This document shows, piece after piece, positions 12,341-24,187 of a stretch of DNA of 64,000 nucleotides (positions are counted from its first letter, which is position 1; the number at the start of each line of letters is the position of its first letter). This DNA comes from Amphibalanus amphitrite (lineage: Eukaryota; Arthropoda; Thecostraca; Balanomorpha; Balanidae), in NCBI RefSeq assembly GCF_019059575.1, contig NW_024882199.1, positions 124,001 to 188,000 on the forward strand, given 5' to 3'. The translations under genes were made by a program, and so were the position numbers. The notes under the pieces are model-generated. The model did not search any database, was not told the DNA's origin, and saw only the letters and a program-made list of their open reading frames with translations.

Positions 12341-13689
12341 ATAAATGCAGCGCATAAACACTAAACAGGTAAGGCACGCAACGATAAACACGAAGCTATT
12401 AACCAATCAGCTGTCAAGTTACAATAGCACAGATCTCCTTTCTGTAGAAAAGCAACGACTCCCGCGCGATCCGAACACACGACCATTCAAAGACCAGCCC
12501 GACGGCCATACCACAGCGCCACGGATCCGCGGGCTGACCTGGCCCGGCCGGCTGCAGTGTCGATAGGTCGCGACCCCATGGCACCGCAGCGCCCAGTCTG
12601 CGCTTGGGTCACTTGACCAAGTCTCGGGCGAGGTAAGTCATGTGACCGATTCGAAGTGAGGGAACCCACACAAAATCCAGTAGTGAGTGAGATACGGAGC
12701 CCCGAGGCATAACCACGTGCCTGTAGTTAGGGACTTGAACCACCAGCAGGGTCCCGAGGGCCGAAGTTTATACGCGGACAATATAAATAAAGTTTTTATA
12801 GTCTATATTACCTAAAAAGTTTATATAGTTATCCTACAAAGCTGCACTTGTTTGTTGGCGAGTGGCTGCTGGCAGTGGTGGGTCTCGTGATGATGTATAC
12901 ATCATCAATTGCATCAATCGCATCAACGCATCAATCATATATGACTGATGCGTTTTATAAGCAATTAGATAAATAATCAAGACACAAGAGACGGGCCAAC
13001 ACAGAAGTGAGAGCAGACTTTGGGTTTGTTGCTTTTCTCACTCTTTTTTTTAGCGGAATAGGGGTTGTTTTCCATTGCCGCGCAGTTCTTTCAAGCGCTG
13101 ACGGATTTGTTCAGCCACAGCTTGGCTACGGGCAGGGGAGAACGAAGGTCGCGAGGTCGTTCACTGGCGCGTCAGAGAAAACAGCTGAGTGCAGTGGTTG
13201 CGTGGCGCCGGTGGTCAGCGAATCCCAGCATCTGACAGAACCAAGGAGCTGTTCGTGACCGTTTCTCTCACTCTCTCTCTAGACCAATGTCAACGGCCAG
13301 ATATTTCGATCATTGTGTCAAGGCCACAGGTAGCGTTCGCTTACGGACCACCACGGAGGGTTTTTGAGAATATAGAGATAATATTCTGATAATATTAATG
13401 TGAAATATTGCCATGAATGGGCTGCAAAGTGCCGACATGGACCACAGCCCAATCTAGCCGTCAAGGTATTCCATATTCTTCATAACATAGTTACAATAAA
13501 CATATAAGTTATAACATAGTTATAATGAGCCTCGTATTAGGCATACTATAAGAAAGAGAGAAGGAAAATTAGGAAGGAAATTTCGAATAAGTATGAGAGT
13601 GGTTCAGATGTTCAGAGATTCTGAGAGCAAGGCAGAAGGATGCCGTTTTGAAGCAGCACCGGCAGTTTTGTAGCCTAGCCGGATGAGAT
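12341..13689. other. No gene recognised
   Basis: It contains a GAG/GTAAGT donor-like site at about 12630 and a catca-rich simple stretch at 12890-12945. Without a paired acceptor or a conserved frame I do not call an exon. AT-rich sequence around 13480-13530 repeats 'ataacatagttataa'. Confidence 0.3.
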
Positions 13690-14578
13690 GAACGGCATGG
13701 CAACCCTCTGGCACGGTTCGTCGGAAAGTCAAATCATTCACAAAAGAAACGACATTCGAAAGCTGACGGTGGGCCGATGCCATAAATGTGTTTTTTTATC
13801 GAAATCGTTTGATGGCCTTTTCCAAAAATTGTGTTTTTGTAAAAACGTAAAATTTATTAATTCAACCAGCTGTCCAGGACATTCTTAAAAGCATATGCAT
13901 GTTTGTTTCGTTTTCCAGTGAAAGCTGAATGCCAAAGAAACAATATGTAGCAATACAATATCCTCAAATATTAATATGCACTTCTCACAGCCGGCAGCAG
14001 GGCGCATTCACACAACTGAGCGTCACGATGGATCAAAGTCATCCACACAGACGGCGTGAAATGACCCTTATCGACTCGCCGACCCACCGCTACACATTGA
14101 TGCAAATGGGGTTCACGACTCACAAGTGGCGATAAATACCGAAAATGCCCAAATTTCAAGCTCACCTTATCGAATAAATCGTAAAATGGCCAGTTAGGCA
14201 AATGTTTGGAGTGTCTGAAAAAAACACGATTTTCATGTTTTTGTCAAAACCGGCCTCGTGTATGATTGTCAAAAGTCGTGACATTTTCCATGTCGTTAAA
14301 TGACTGTCAGATACTCGCAACTTCAAACGCCGCTAGCGTGCGTTCATTTCATACAAATGGCAAAAAATATATATGGCAATGGTCCACAAAGTCTTCTGCT
14401 TTTAATGCAGGGTCACAAAAAGCCGTATCTCTTTTGGTTTGGCGTTGACTTAACTATTTGTCATCATATTGCAATCGCAGTTTTTTATTTAAAAATATTT
14501 GCTTTCGTTTCACCTACAGCAGTTTACACAGTGTGAGCCCGTTAGTGCACCATACCATAGCATTCCCTAATCATTTCT
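13690..14578 (+). repeat. Dispersed repeat R2, copy a
   Basis: The first half (13690-14095) matches 17691-18745 in reverse complement, with shared blocks 'cacggttcgtcggaaagtc', 'agctgtccaggac' and 'agccggcagcagggcgca'. The second half (14098-14578) matches 15488-15955 in reverse complement. It is an old, diverged, non-coding family. Confidence 0.7.
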
Positions 14579-15955
14579 GAGCCGTATTGTGAAAGAATGA
14601 AGGCGCTAGCACAGGGCTGACCGGCGCTACTAAAGTTTTCGTCCGTTGCGGTCGGGTTCCGCGGCGCGGTGGTCGGCCCGGGCGGCCGCGCCGCGGGCGG
14701 GCGGCCACAGCGGGGTTTCGTCGGTGCATCCCTCTGCTGTTCCTAAACGAAGTGTCCTAGCGCCTCGCGACAAAAACCAACGGATTGCTCTTGACAAGAT
14801 CTCGCGAGTGAGCATACTACTTTTGAGTTAAGGTCTATATTTGACCTACTTATAGCAGGTCAAAGTTAAACGTATGTAGAAATTGCAATCCGCGGTGAAA
14901 GCAATCCGCCCCGACTGCGACACCCGACCGCAACGGGCAAAAACTTCAATAGCGTCGGTCTGCCCTGTGCTAGCGCCTTAATTATTTCCGATAGGCGTTA
15001 TCACAAGTGTATTCGCGGCCATTGGGGCGACGTAAGAAAAGAAGAAACCAACTGGCCCCAAGAACTTTAAATTATCAGTTAGCATGCACCTTTTCCTTGA
15101 TGTGTAGATAATTTACCATTATTTGTTACAGAAACTTGCATTTAAAATCTTTCATTTATGCTTTTTTCATCGTTTGCACAATATGTTCTTTTACTAAGCT
15201 AGAAACACTAATTAGAAATAGTTCCCGCATCATCAAGAACAATAGGGATGGCTTGAAGTGAAAAAATAATTTAAACGGTTTGTAATATATGTGAAGGCAC
15301 TTCTAAAATTGCCTGTAGAAATATTGAAGGCAAAAGTTCAACTTTTTCACAAGACGGATGTCTATAAACCTATTTAACGTGTGACAACTCAGCCGGTATA
15401 TCGTCGCCTACAGCCCAGCTTTCCCTAGTGACCGATAGAGGCGCTGCTATCGATGTCCGCCCGTGCCGCCTAACGCACGGTGTGACTCAGAAGAAATGGT
15501 TAGAGAATGCTATGGTATGGTGCACTAACGGGCACACACTGTGTAGACTGCTGTAGGTGAAACGAAAGCAAATATTTTTTAGTAAAAAACTGCGATTGCA
15601 ACATGATGACAAATGATTCGATGACCACCAAACCAAAACAGATGCGGCTTTTTGTGACCCCGCATGAGAAGCAGCAGGCTTTAGGAATCATTGTAATGCA
15701 TTATTTTTGCAGTTAGTATTAAATGAACGCACGCTAGCGGCGTTTGAACTTGCAAGTATCTGACAGTCATTTTACGACATAGAAAATGTCACGACTTCTG
15801 ACAATCATACACGAGGCCGGTTTTGATAAAAATATGAAAACTATGTGATTAAGATGCGACATTTATTTGGTTAGCCATATAGTGATTTACTCGGTTTGGT
15901 AAACTTGACTTTTTGGTATTTATAGCCACTCGTCAACCCCATTTGCATCACTGTG
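14098..15955. repeat. Foldback: 0.47-kb inverted arms around 0.9-kb spacer
   Basis: Arm 14098-14578 pairs with arm 15488-15955. For example 'cgctagcgtgcgttcat' at 14331 is matched by 'atgaacgcacgctagcg' near 15722, and 'taccatagcattccctaa' near 14554 by 'ttagagaatgctatggta' near 15500. The spacer carries a further inverted-repeat element at 14600-14979. Confidence 0.75.
14600..14979. mobile_element. MITE with about 55-bp inverted ends
   Basis: AAGGCGCTAGCACAGGGC at the left is matched by GCCCTGTGCTAGCGCCTT at the right. The arms continue imperfectly for about 55 bases (cgctac...aagtttt...ccgttgcggtcggg). It is 380 bp long with no coding capacity. No convincing target duplication was seen, so the superfamily is undecided. 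Confidence 0.7.
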
Positions 15956-16027
15956 CGCTAGGTCCGCCTGACCGGCCACGGAATACGTTCGAGTCTCGTC
16001 CTACTAAACAAGTGTCGTATTTGTTTG
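15956..16027. other. Short spacer
   Basis: Unique sequence between the foldback and TTAA element E2. Nothing is recognised in it. Confidence 0.3.
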
Positions 16028-16031
16028 TTAA

Positions 16032-17202
16032 CCCGCGCCCCGTAGGGGGGGGGGGGCCGAAACGGCCCCCTGTCCTTTTTGGTCGATATCTCCTAAACGG
16101 CTGGAGATATCGCCACCAAACTTTCAGGACCCCTCCGGGCATCAATTTTACACATTGTGACCAAAAATTTTTCCAGAGGCTATGATAGGTTGGCCACAAA
16201 TGACGTCAGAGTGACGTCATGTTCTGTCATTTTCGACCGAAAAAAGACCTTCGCGAGAAGACCTGTCAGGACTACAGCTTTGAAGATACAGAAAAATGAT
16301 CAAGACATAAAAGGTGTAGAATTGACAGGGCTACAAAACTGTTATCTCGAATTTTTGAAATTTTTGAGTTTTCACCCCCAAAAATCAAAAAAGCATTTTT
16401 TTTTATATATTCGCCAAAAAATCCAAAAAGTTTTTTGAGTTTCGAAAAAACCGGAATATATGTGATAGTGCCTACCGTCTTCTATCTACATACCAAATTT
16501 CAGATCGATACCTCGTTTTTTGGCCAAGTTATAGCGAAAAAACTGTTCAAAAATGATGACGTCAAATTTTCAAACTCAATTTTTGGCAATTCTAGAACTC
16601 GTAGAGCAAAACGAAGACCACCATTAGACTCCCCGTGATGAGCTGCATCGAATCGATACCCATTTAATGCAAAAATATCAACTTTGAAATTTGACCTAAT
16701 TTGACCTGACCTTGACCTGACCTTCACAAAAACGTGACCTAGGCTGGCCCCAAAGGCTGCCTAACCCACATAATCGCATTTGTCATGTAAAATGGACCAT
16801 AAAACATGTATCACACGACACATTCATATTGTGACCCCCGGTGACCTGACCTCGCTGTGACCTGACCTGGTATCAGTGACCTCAGATAGCAAAGTATGTG
16901 TTTTACGAACAATGTACCATCGATGGTTTTCAATAAATTACCAATTTACTCGCTTTCACAGCACATTTCTTGAATTGCCTGTGAACGGTGAAAATCTGAC
17001 CTTTGACCTGACCTGTGACGTCATCGGTTTGACCTAGGTCAATGAAATTTGGTCACAAGGTAGTTCCCGGGTGGGGCTATCGAACGCCGTTTGAATTTTG
17101 AAAATCGGCCGGTAACTTTCCGAGATCTTAGGGGGGGGGGGCCGAAACGCCCCCCCCCCCCTACGGGTGGTAGGGTCCGCCGGTAGCCCTACGGGGCGCG
17201 GG
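16032..17202 (-). mobile_element. TTAA element E2, TGACGTCA-rich subfamily
   Basis: TTAA flanks at 16028-16031 and 17203-17206. The left end is single and the right end double, both with a G-run/CCGAAACG-type core/C-run. The interior includes TGACGTCA twice, 11 bases apart (16200-16219), the shared block around 'tgataggttggcc', and many TGACCTGACC motifs at 16680-17040. It belongs with E4 (20074-21269) and E12 (58178-59366). Strand is given relative to the double end. No coding capacity. Confidence 0.8.
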
Positions 17203-17206
17203 TTAA

Positions 17207-17690
17207 ACGATCCATATCACTATCAAAGTTTTTCAGGATACCGGTGAAGAAATTTCATTCTTCTGCTAGATTGACCTACAACATGCTTTAACTTACATTT
17301 TCTTATAGAGGTTTTGCTCCGTCCCGCTGCGCTCAATGCCCGCGCGGGGAAAGTTAGCGGGGTTTCACTGTCAGAGGTTGTACCAGTGACAACTGTTTGG
17401 CCCTGCGACCGGTCGAAGGTTACCCCGCCCCGCCGGGCGCTACCCCCACTTCTGACCAGTTGAAGCCGATACAGCCTCTGACAGCTCAGCGCGGCCAACT
17501 CTTCTTGTATGGGCATAATGCCTAGCTGAGTTGAGCAAAGTAGACAAAAACAAATGCAAATTCATACATGATGTGAAAATGACAGAGCAATGAATCTTCC
17601 TCTCAGGTATCCTGAACAGCTTAAAAGTACCGACTTGAATTGTTAAACTAACAAAAATGACGTCTGTTTAGTAGGGCGACAGCCGAACGT
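17207..17690. other. No gene recognised; GC-rich block
   Basis: 17285-17515 is GC-rich with no stop codons in one minus frame for 97 codons. No known domain, initiation context or splice sites are seen, so it is most likely repeat debris. Confidence 0.25.
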
Positions 17691-18745
17691 CTCTTCTGTG
17701 GCCCGTCAGACAGCTGAGAGCGCCGGGTCTACGCGTCGATAAGGGTCATTTGACGCCTTTGTGTGGCTTACTTTGATCCGTCGTGACACTGAATTGTGTG
17801 ATTGCGCCTTGCTGCCGGCTGTGAGAGACACATCTTAATATTTCAGAATACTTTTTCGCTACATATTGTTCTTTTGGCATTCAGCTTTCACTGGTAATCG
17901 AAAAAAAGACATGACTATGATTTTAAGATTGTCCTGGACAGCTCGTTTAATAAAATAAAAGATTTTTACGATTTTACAAAAACGCAATTTCTTAACCCGG
18001 TGGACGCTGGGCCTCCGCGCCACCCGCCGGCCGCTGGGGGGGCATATAGTTGCCCCCCCCCCCTTTACTTCCGCGACGATATCGTCGCAACGCGAAGAGA
18101 TAGAGAAGCGAAACTTTGCACACGTCTTTCTGAATACCTAGCCGAGGTTGTGTCCAAATTTGGTGTCGATCCCATTTGAAATGACGTCACAGTGACGTCA
18201 TAAGTCAAATTATAGATTTGCGACTCTCAGTTTCCTCACGATACATCAGATGTATGGGACCGAATATAAAGAGCCGATTATTGGTCAGGAACTAGATGGA
18301 AGTGTGCTTAGATGTTTTAGGATGACAGCAGGTGCTGTCTAGTTCATTTACAGTTGAGTTTTATGCTCAGCGTCATCAGAAACGGTCCATATCGGAAAAC
18401 GACAAAACTTTATGACGTCACTGTGACGTCATCTTTGGTGCTACAACCACCAAACTTTCTCCAAACATTGTCTAGGTATTCATTTGAAGCTATGCCAAGT
18501 TTCACGTTCGTAGCTCATCAGGTTTCGGAGATATTCCACAAAACGTAAAGGGGGGGGGGGCAACTTTATGCCCCCCCCCCCAGCGGCTCGTGGGTTAAAA
18601 AGGCCATCGAACGATTTCTATATAAAATACTGTTTTGGAATCAGCTCACCGTCAGCTTTCGAACGGTATATTTCGTTTCTTTGGTGGATGAAATGACTTT
18701 CCGACGAGCCGTGCTGGTTCAACCGCCAACGCATTCCACCTATAA
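17691..18745 (-). repeat. Dispersed repeat R2, copy c, split by E3
   Basis: Reverse-complement relative of 13690-14095. Shared landmarks are 'gataagggtcatttgacg', 'tgcgccttgctgccggct', 'gtcctggacagct' and 'gactttccgacgagccgtg'. It is interrupted by the TTAA element at 17996-18594. The flanks rejoin as 'caatttctTTAAaaaggcc', close to the corresponding uninterrupted block near 13815-13840. Confidence 0.7.
17996..18594 (+). mobile_element. TTAA element E3, short 0.6-kb member
   Basis: TTAA flanks at 17992-17995 and 18595-18598. Double left end, single right end, with matched GCATATAGTTGC/GCAACTTTATGC cores between G- and C-runs. It carries TGACGTCA-type sites at 18182-18200 and 18412-18431 but lacks the GGTCA cluster of the longer members. 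Confidence 0.8.
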
Positions 18746-18749
18746 AAAT

Positions 18750-19424
18750 AAAACCAGCATAACGCCTTTTGGGGCGACTAACGGAGCGAGCGAGAGGGTG
18801 GGCCTTGCACGTGCGAAATCGCGAGGGGTATCTCCAACTGACTTGTGCACAGCACCCTACTAACCGGTCTCTAGCGATGTGCCAAATTTGAGCACAATCG
18901 GCCCAGCCGTTCTCGAGATCTGGAAGCGGCACCCTGCACACGTGCGGACGTGCAAAATGGGCCTCAACTGACTTTTGCACGGCACCCTGCTAACCGGTCC
19001 TTAACCGCGTACCAAATTTGAGCGCAATCGGTCCAGCCGTTCTCGAGATCTGGAAACGACCCCTGCACGTGCGCACGTGCAGCAGCACCCCAACTGTGGC
19101 ACATGCAAATGCATTGCCTAGTGGGTGCCTACCTACATGCCAAGTTTCAGCGCAATCGGCCCAGTAGTTACCGAGATATTGCAATTGTTACAAAACTGAC
19201 ATTTTGCACGTGCCACGTGCATAAGGGGTCATCCACATGCATCGGAAATAGTCCAATACTTGGTAGATGGAATGAAACTACCCTACAAAAATTACCGCAT
19301 GTAAATCGGTCAAGTGGTTGCTGAGATATAAGCATCGCAAAAGCGTGACCACGGCCGGCCGGCCGCTCATACTCAGAAATGTCCGTTATTCTACGTAAGA
19401 CTTCGCTCGCTTCGCTCGCTCCGT
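18750..19424 (+). mobile_element. Repeat R3 copy 2
   Basis: Same structure as 11655-12340: start 'ggggcgactaacggagcgag', about 125-bp subrepeats, a 20-bp perfect palindrome at 19063-19082 and the end 'tcgctcgctccgtaat'. It lies directly after R2 copy c. Confidence 0.7.
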
Positions 19425-19623
19425 AATGAGTGGTAAGGTGGCCAGCGCAGCGCGGCGCGTCCCTGACCCAGTCCAACGCGTCTGTGCCGAGCGTGAGGCC
19501 AGAGGGATATACTGTACCGCTGAACCTGGGTGTGAGGCGGCGCAGTCTACCACTCCAGTCAAACGCTGGGCCGTCGGGGGGCGAACATCACTTAGTAGGT
19601 GAGTGTACGTAGGGTATAAGGTA
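19425..19623. other. Spacer, no gene recognised
   Basis: Sequence between repeat R3 and the TA-flanked element. It ends with 'gtgtacgtagggtataagg', similar to the start of other TA-flanked elements. Confidence 0.3.
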
Positions 19624-21804
19624 GGGTAGCCTTGGGCAAGACGCCCCAGATAATTTATTTTTCTACATAGGTACCTTCTTTTGTCTCACATCACCTGGAA
19701 GGCCAAAATTGTGCTCAATGTGTTCTTTGGACATTTGATTTTAAATTCCACCCCTCAAATTCATTCACTTATGATCGGACTTCCAGCTAGGAAGTGATTT
19801 GTGAAGCAACTGCAAATGGGGCATTTTGCCCCAACCCCAGGGCAAAACGCCCCACGCCTGAGGCAAGAAGCCCCATACACTAGATTAAAGATTGAACATG
19901 GTATTTGGCTAAATCTTATATTAGAGGTCCGTTAGACCGCTGGAGGCACGGCACTGAAGGTAACACCTTCCATCCTATCAAGTGTTCAGCTATGACACTA
20001 TTGTAGGTATTACCAGGTTTTTCACCTGCCTCATAAGGCCAAATGATAAATTATTGCAATGCAAATCAGTTAACCCGCGCCCTGGTGGGGTCTGTTTATA
20101 ACGCGACCTGGTGGGGGGGGGGGGGGGGCTATTTTTTGCCCCCCCCTCGTATCTCCGAAACTACTGGACGGATCCGCAAAATTCAAACGGCGTTCGATAT
20201 CTCTGTCAAATTTGTCGAAGGAAACCAAATTTTATTGACCTCGGGGTCACCGATGACGTCACAGGTCAGGTCAAAGATAAAATGTTTCACCGTTCACGGG
20301 GCTTCTAGGGAAAGCGCTATAACACCGAGTAAAACGCATTTTGTCGAAAATCAGCGATAAGACGTCAGTTGTCTAGTACATATGTTGCTATTAGAGGTCA
20401 CTGGTCATACCAGGTCAGGTCACAGGTCAGGTCACCAAAGGTCACCAAGGGTCACCACATGAACCCAACTTTACTAAGGTTGTGCGATGCATGTTTTATG
20501 GCCAGTTTTTCATTTCCAACCCAATGGTGTTGGTTATAAGACCATCAGGTACGGTTTAGGTCACTTTCTGGTGGAGGTCAGGTCAAGGTCAGGTCAAAAA
20601 AGGTCAAATTTCAAAGTTGATATTTTTGCATAAAATGGGTATTGATTCGATGCAGCTCGTCACGGGGAGTCTAATGGTGGTCTTTGTTTTGCACTACGAG
20701 GTCTAGAATTGCTAAAAATTGAGCTTGAAAATTTGACGTCATCAATTTTGAACAGTTTTTTCGCTATAACTTCGCCAAAAAAAGAGGTATCAATCTAAAA
20801 TTTGGTATGTGGATGGAAGGTGGTAAGGACTATCACATATATTCCGGTGTTTGCGAAATTCAAAAACTTTTTGGATTTTTTGACTGTTATATCCCAAAAA
20901 TCTATTTTTTGATTTTTGGGGGTCAAAATAAAAAAAATCAAAAATCCGAGATAGCAGTGTTGTAGCCCTGTCAATTCTACAGCTTTTATGTCCTAAACAT
21001 TTTTCTCTATTTGCAAAGCTATAGGCCTGACAGCTCTTCCCGCGAAACCCTTTTTTGGGTCGAAAACGGCAGAACATGACGTCACTCTGACGTCATTTCC
21101 GGCCAACCTATCATAGCTTTTGGAAACATTTTTGGTCACAATGTGTAAAATTGATGTCCGGGAGGGTACTGAAAGTTTGGTGACGATCGGCGCAGCGGTT
21201 CTGGAGATATATCGAAAAGTCTGGAGGGGGGGGGCAAAAAATAGCCCCCCCCCCCCACCAGGTCGCGGGTTAACAATATACTTCCTTTGCCATACAGTTG
21301 CTGAGAAAAATACATATAAATGCATAGAAACTTGTTCGCCAGCTACCGAACATTAGGAAGTGGGTAGTCCGAACAACACATGAGGTAAAACGCCCAACGG
21401 GGCTTTTTGCCCCGCGACCTACTGGGGCGTTTTACCCCATCACGTAGTTCGGTCAGCGGACAACGCCTTGCGCTCCAGCAAGACATAATTTAACACGAAC
21501 CAACCCAGCATCATAAGCGTTACACAACAGTTGTTCAAAATACATAAAAGTTGTTAACCTGATGTGGACCACAAAAGAACGCGATTATGTATAATCAGAC
21601 AACCAAACATAAAAATCACTCAACAAACACATTTTTGGCTATATCTACCAAGAGAATTATCACAATTTCTTTCCAGTCTGCCCATATAATGATCATATAG
21701 TGCACATTTAACAAAAGAGAGGATCTTTCCCCAGAACCCTGCCAGTTCCGAGAAACTTTGGTGAGGTGTTTTACCTCGGCGGGGCGACTTGCCCCGGTCT
21801 ACCC
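19624..21804. mobile_element. TA-flanked element G0, GGGTAG ends, GGGGCATTTTGCCCC motifs
   Basis: TA at 19622-19623 and 21805-21806. The left end GGGTAGCCTTGGGCAAGACG pairs with the reverse complement of the right end, GGGTAGACCGGGGCAAGTCG. Subterminal motifs alternate GGGGC and GCCCC (gggcattttgcccc at 19818, cggggctttttgccccg at 21397). It is split by TTAA element E4. No transposase frame is seen. Confidence 0.7.
20074..21269 (+). mobile_element. TTAA element E4
   Basis: TTAA at 20070-20073 and 21270-21273. Double left end, single right end, with matched GCTATTTTTTGC/GCAAAAAATAGC cores. GGTCA clusters lie at 20260-20275, 20390-20455 and 20570-20610. The paired TGACGTCA site is near 21077-21096. 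Related to E2 and E12. It is nested inside the TA-flanked element G0. Confidence 0.85.
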
Positions 21805-21806
21805 TA

Positions 21807-22082
21807 CGTGTGGACAAAAGTACGTCACGGACAAAAGTACGTATAGCAAATGCACGTAGGGTATTAAGTACGTACCCCACCCTTGGGTTAAGTTGATCAA
21901 CGTGTAATACCTTTCTTATTCTTTATTTAATGAGCATTTGTTACAAGGCACAGCAAAATTTATCGATGAGTAAATGGGCGAAATGGACAAAGCTATATTA
22001 TTTGGTATATGAATTTATCATGAGTTCCCTGTTAGTATGGCAACAGAGCAGCAATAAAGAAAAAGTGGCTCGACTAACACTA
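21807..22082. other. Array edge and unique spacer
   Basis: The first 90 bases carry opposed 'aaaagtacgt' units, reverse-oriented members of the ACGTACTTT minisatellite. The rest is unremarkable AT-rich sequence. Confidence 0.4.
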
Positions 22083-22357
22083 CTATACCCTACTTCTAGC
22101 ATACGTTCTTTATACACTACGTACTTTGGCATACGAACCGTACGTACTTTTGGCATACGTACTTTTTACACTACGTACTTTTGCATACGAACTTTTGCAT
22201 ACGAACATTTGCGTACGTACTTTTGGCATACGTACTTTATACACGTACTTTTGCATACGAACATTTGCGTACGTACTTTTGGCATACGTACTTTATACAC
22301 TAGGTACTTTTGCATACGAACTTTTGCGTACGAACATTTGCGTACGTACTTTTGGCA
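22083..22357 (+). repeat. ACGTACTTTTGC minisatellite, left part
   Basis: 14-16 bp units built on ACGTACTTTTGCNT, with variants ACGAACATTTGCGT and ACGTACTTTGGCAT. It is split from its right part (24188-24490) by a 1.8-kb TA-flanked element. Repetitive open frames through it (VRTFGIRTL-like) are by-products. Confidence 0.9.
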
Positions 22358-22384
22358 TAGGGTAAGGGCGGGTAAGAGTACCTA

Positions 22385-22461
22385 CTGCCGTCCAAAGGCA
22401 AAAACACATATGTCGGGTCATGACCTGACCCGACATATGCGTTTTTGCCTTTGAACGGCAG
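22385..22461. repeat. 77-bp near-perfect palindrome
   Basis: Arms of about 38 bases run from CTGCCGTCCAAAGGC to GCCTTTGAACGGCAG, with the centre near GGGTCATGACC. It lies 25 bases inside the left end of G1. It could form a long hairpin or cruciform. Confidence 0.9.
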
Positions 22462-23131
22462 AGTACGCGGGCGATAAGAGTACGCATCAGCTGTTTCGGT
22501 TGCTTAGCAACGCGGGCTTGTCGAGTTCATGAAGTGACATGAAGCCGCCAGTGCGTGCTTGTCACCAACGGAACGTGGGCGTTGAGCGGCGACGCTGTTG
22601 AGTTTAAGGCGATGAATATTATTTTCGAGCGTTATGATATTATTATGGTATGGTACAATAATTTTGATACTTGGCAGTTGAGATAAGGTACATTTTCGTG
22701 ATTGTTGTGGGAAACTTGTGAGGTTATCTGGGGAAATACTGTGCGGTGCAATATTATGTTTCCGAAGTTTTGCACAACGTTTCGGGGTTGTTTTGTGCGC
22801 GAATTGCATGTACGGTAAGAGGACGCACTGTTCAGGAGGGTAAGAGTACGCAGAATTATACATTAAATCGAATATACAGAAATATAAAATTATTAATATA
22901 TCTCTCAATGACGTTTGTTTTGTAGGTATATCATCAATGGAGCACTGTGATGCAGATGCGTAACCGAAATTCTTCCAAATACGAGTTATTCTCCCTTTTG
23001 ATTGTGCATTTTTTTTTTTTAAGAAATACACGACATGATTATTTCTTGATTTATAGACTTGAAATATTTATTTTAAGTTTTTCTTTTTGGATACTAGAAT
23101 TAACTTAAATGCCTTCTGAGTTTAAAGTTAA

Positions 23132-23893
23132 AGGAAGGGTGCCACCTTTTGGACACAACGCAGTTTTTACAAGATTAGCCTCACATGAACCTAAAAACCG
23201 GCTTCACTTACCTATGCTCGAGACGGTCAGCATTGAATCCGCACGTGAAGTTATCATTTGCGAGTTTTGCTGCCAGCATTCGGGCAGGCAAAAATCTTCA
23301 GCACTATTTCCTCGTCGTGTTAAGGGTATTTTATAAAACATGAAATCAGCAAAGGTATGTATAAAAGTTATACTTTTAAAGCATGTTTTATCATTTTGAA
23401 AGGGTATATTTTTTCTTTATGGTATACACTTAAGTTTTAAAATTTTAATTGGGAAGTTTTTCTAGTAAGTTGCATGAAGGGTGAAGGGTTCCATAGATCT
23501 CTTAAGCATTGTAAAGGAAAAACCTTTACTCGACTTATTTACTCGACTTATAATATGGCCAACAGTTACCTACTTGGTTACCTACAACTTAGTTCAAATC
23601 ATGTTATCTTCTTCCTTTTTATTTGTTCATCTTTTTGTCTCAGTTGCGCCATCAATGCAAATGGCAGAATGATATGTTGCCATGACAACAGGATATGCCA
23701 GCCGTCCTAGCTGCCACATCAAACGACCTTGAGTTGTAGTGGTGATATAAACAACGATCTTTTTTTTTTGGCCAATGTATTAAATGCAATGTTTCGGTTT
23801 TTTGTATATTGTGGACGCGCTAACCACGTCTAAAAATTCAAATAAGTAAAATAGATTCATAGAACAAAAATTTCGGAAGGTGGCACCCTTCCT
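23132..23893. mobile_element. TTAA-flanked MITE, AGGAAGGGTGCCACCTT ends
   Basis: TTAA at 23128-23131 and 23894-23897. AGGAAGGGTGCCACCTT at the left is matched by AAGGTGGCACCCTTCCT at the right. It is distinct from the G-run TTAA family: no G-run and no double end. It is nested in G1, which itself sits in the minisatellite. A related right end lies near 11463-11484. Confidence 0.8.
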
Positions 23894-24187
23894 TTAAGCA
23901 TTTGGACAGTACAAGCTGCATAGGTGTGTGTTCATATGCTTGCGTACTCCACCCGCCTGGCGTGCGTACTCTTACACACCCCATATGGTAAGAGTACGCA
24001 ACTGCAGCGGTTCAGAAAATGTCAGTTTTAGACCACTTCCATTTACGCTGAAGGATCGTTGCCCCATGGGGTGATGGCTAATTCAATGAACTTTAATATT
24101 CCCTATTTGCGATTTCTTTATTTCAAATATTAAACAAATGAGAGCAAGAAATCCACTAAGTGCGTACTCTTATACGACTTTACCCTA

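Larger units (their letters stand above)
22360..24185. mobile_element. TA-flanked element G1, GGGTAAGG ends
   Basis: TA at 22358-22359 and 24186-24187. The left end GGGTAAGGGCGGGTAAGAGT and the reverse complement of the right end, GGGTAAAGTCGTATAAGAGT, form imperfect inverted repeats. AAGAGTACGCA recurs in both orientations near 22475, 22845, 23940-23975 and 23990. Excision restores an uninterrupted minisatellite. A frame at 22504-23031 (-, 175 codons) has no recognisable domain. A shorter relative is at 59662-60614. Confidence 0.8.

Noticed and set aside
12600..12640. Strong GAG/GTAAGT donor-like site
   Set aside because: No open frame, acceptor or conserved exon could be linked to it. Such sites occur by chance.
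12690..12770. tRNA-like 'ggttcaagtccc' on the minus strand
   Set aside because: The stem that should flank the T-loop is not complementary, and no acceptor or anticodon arm can be drawn.
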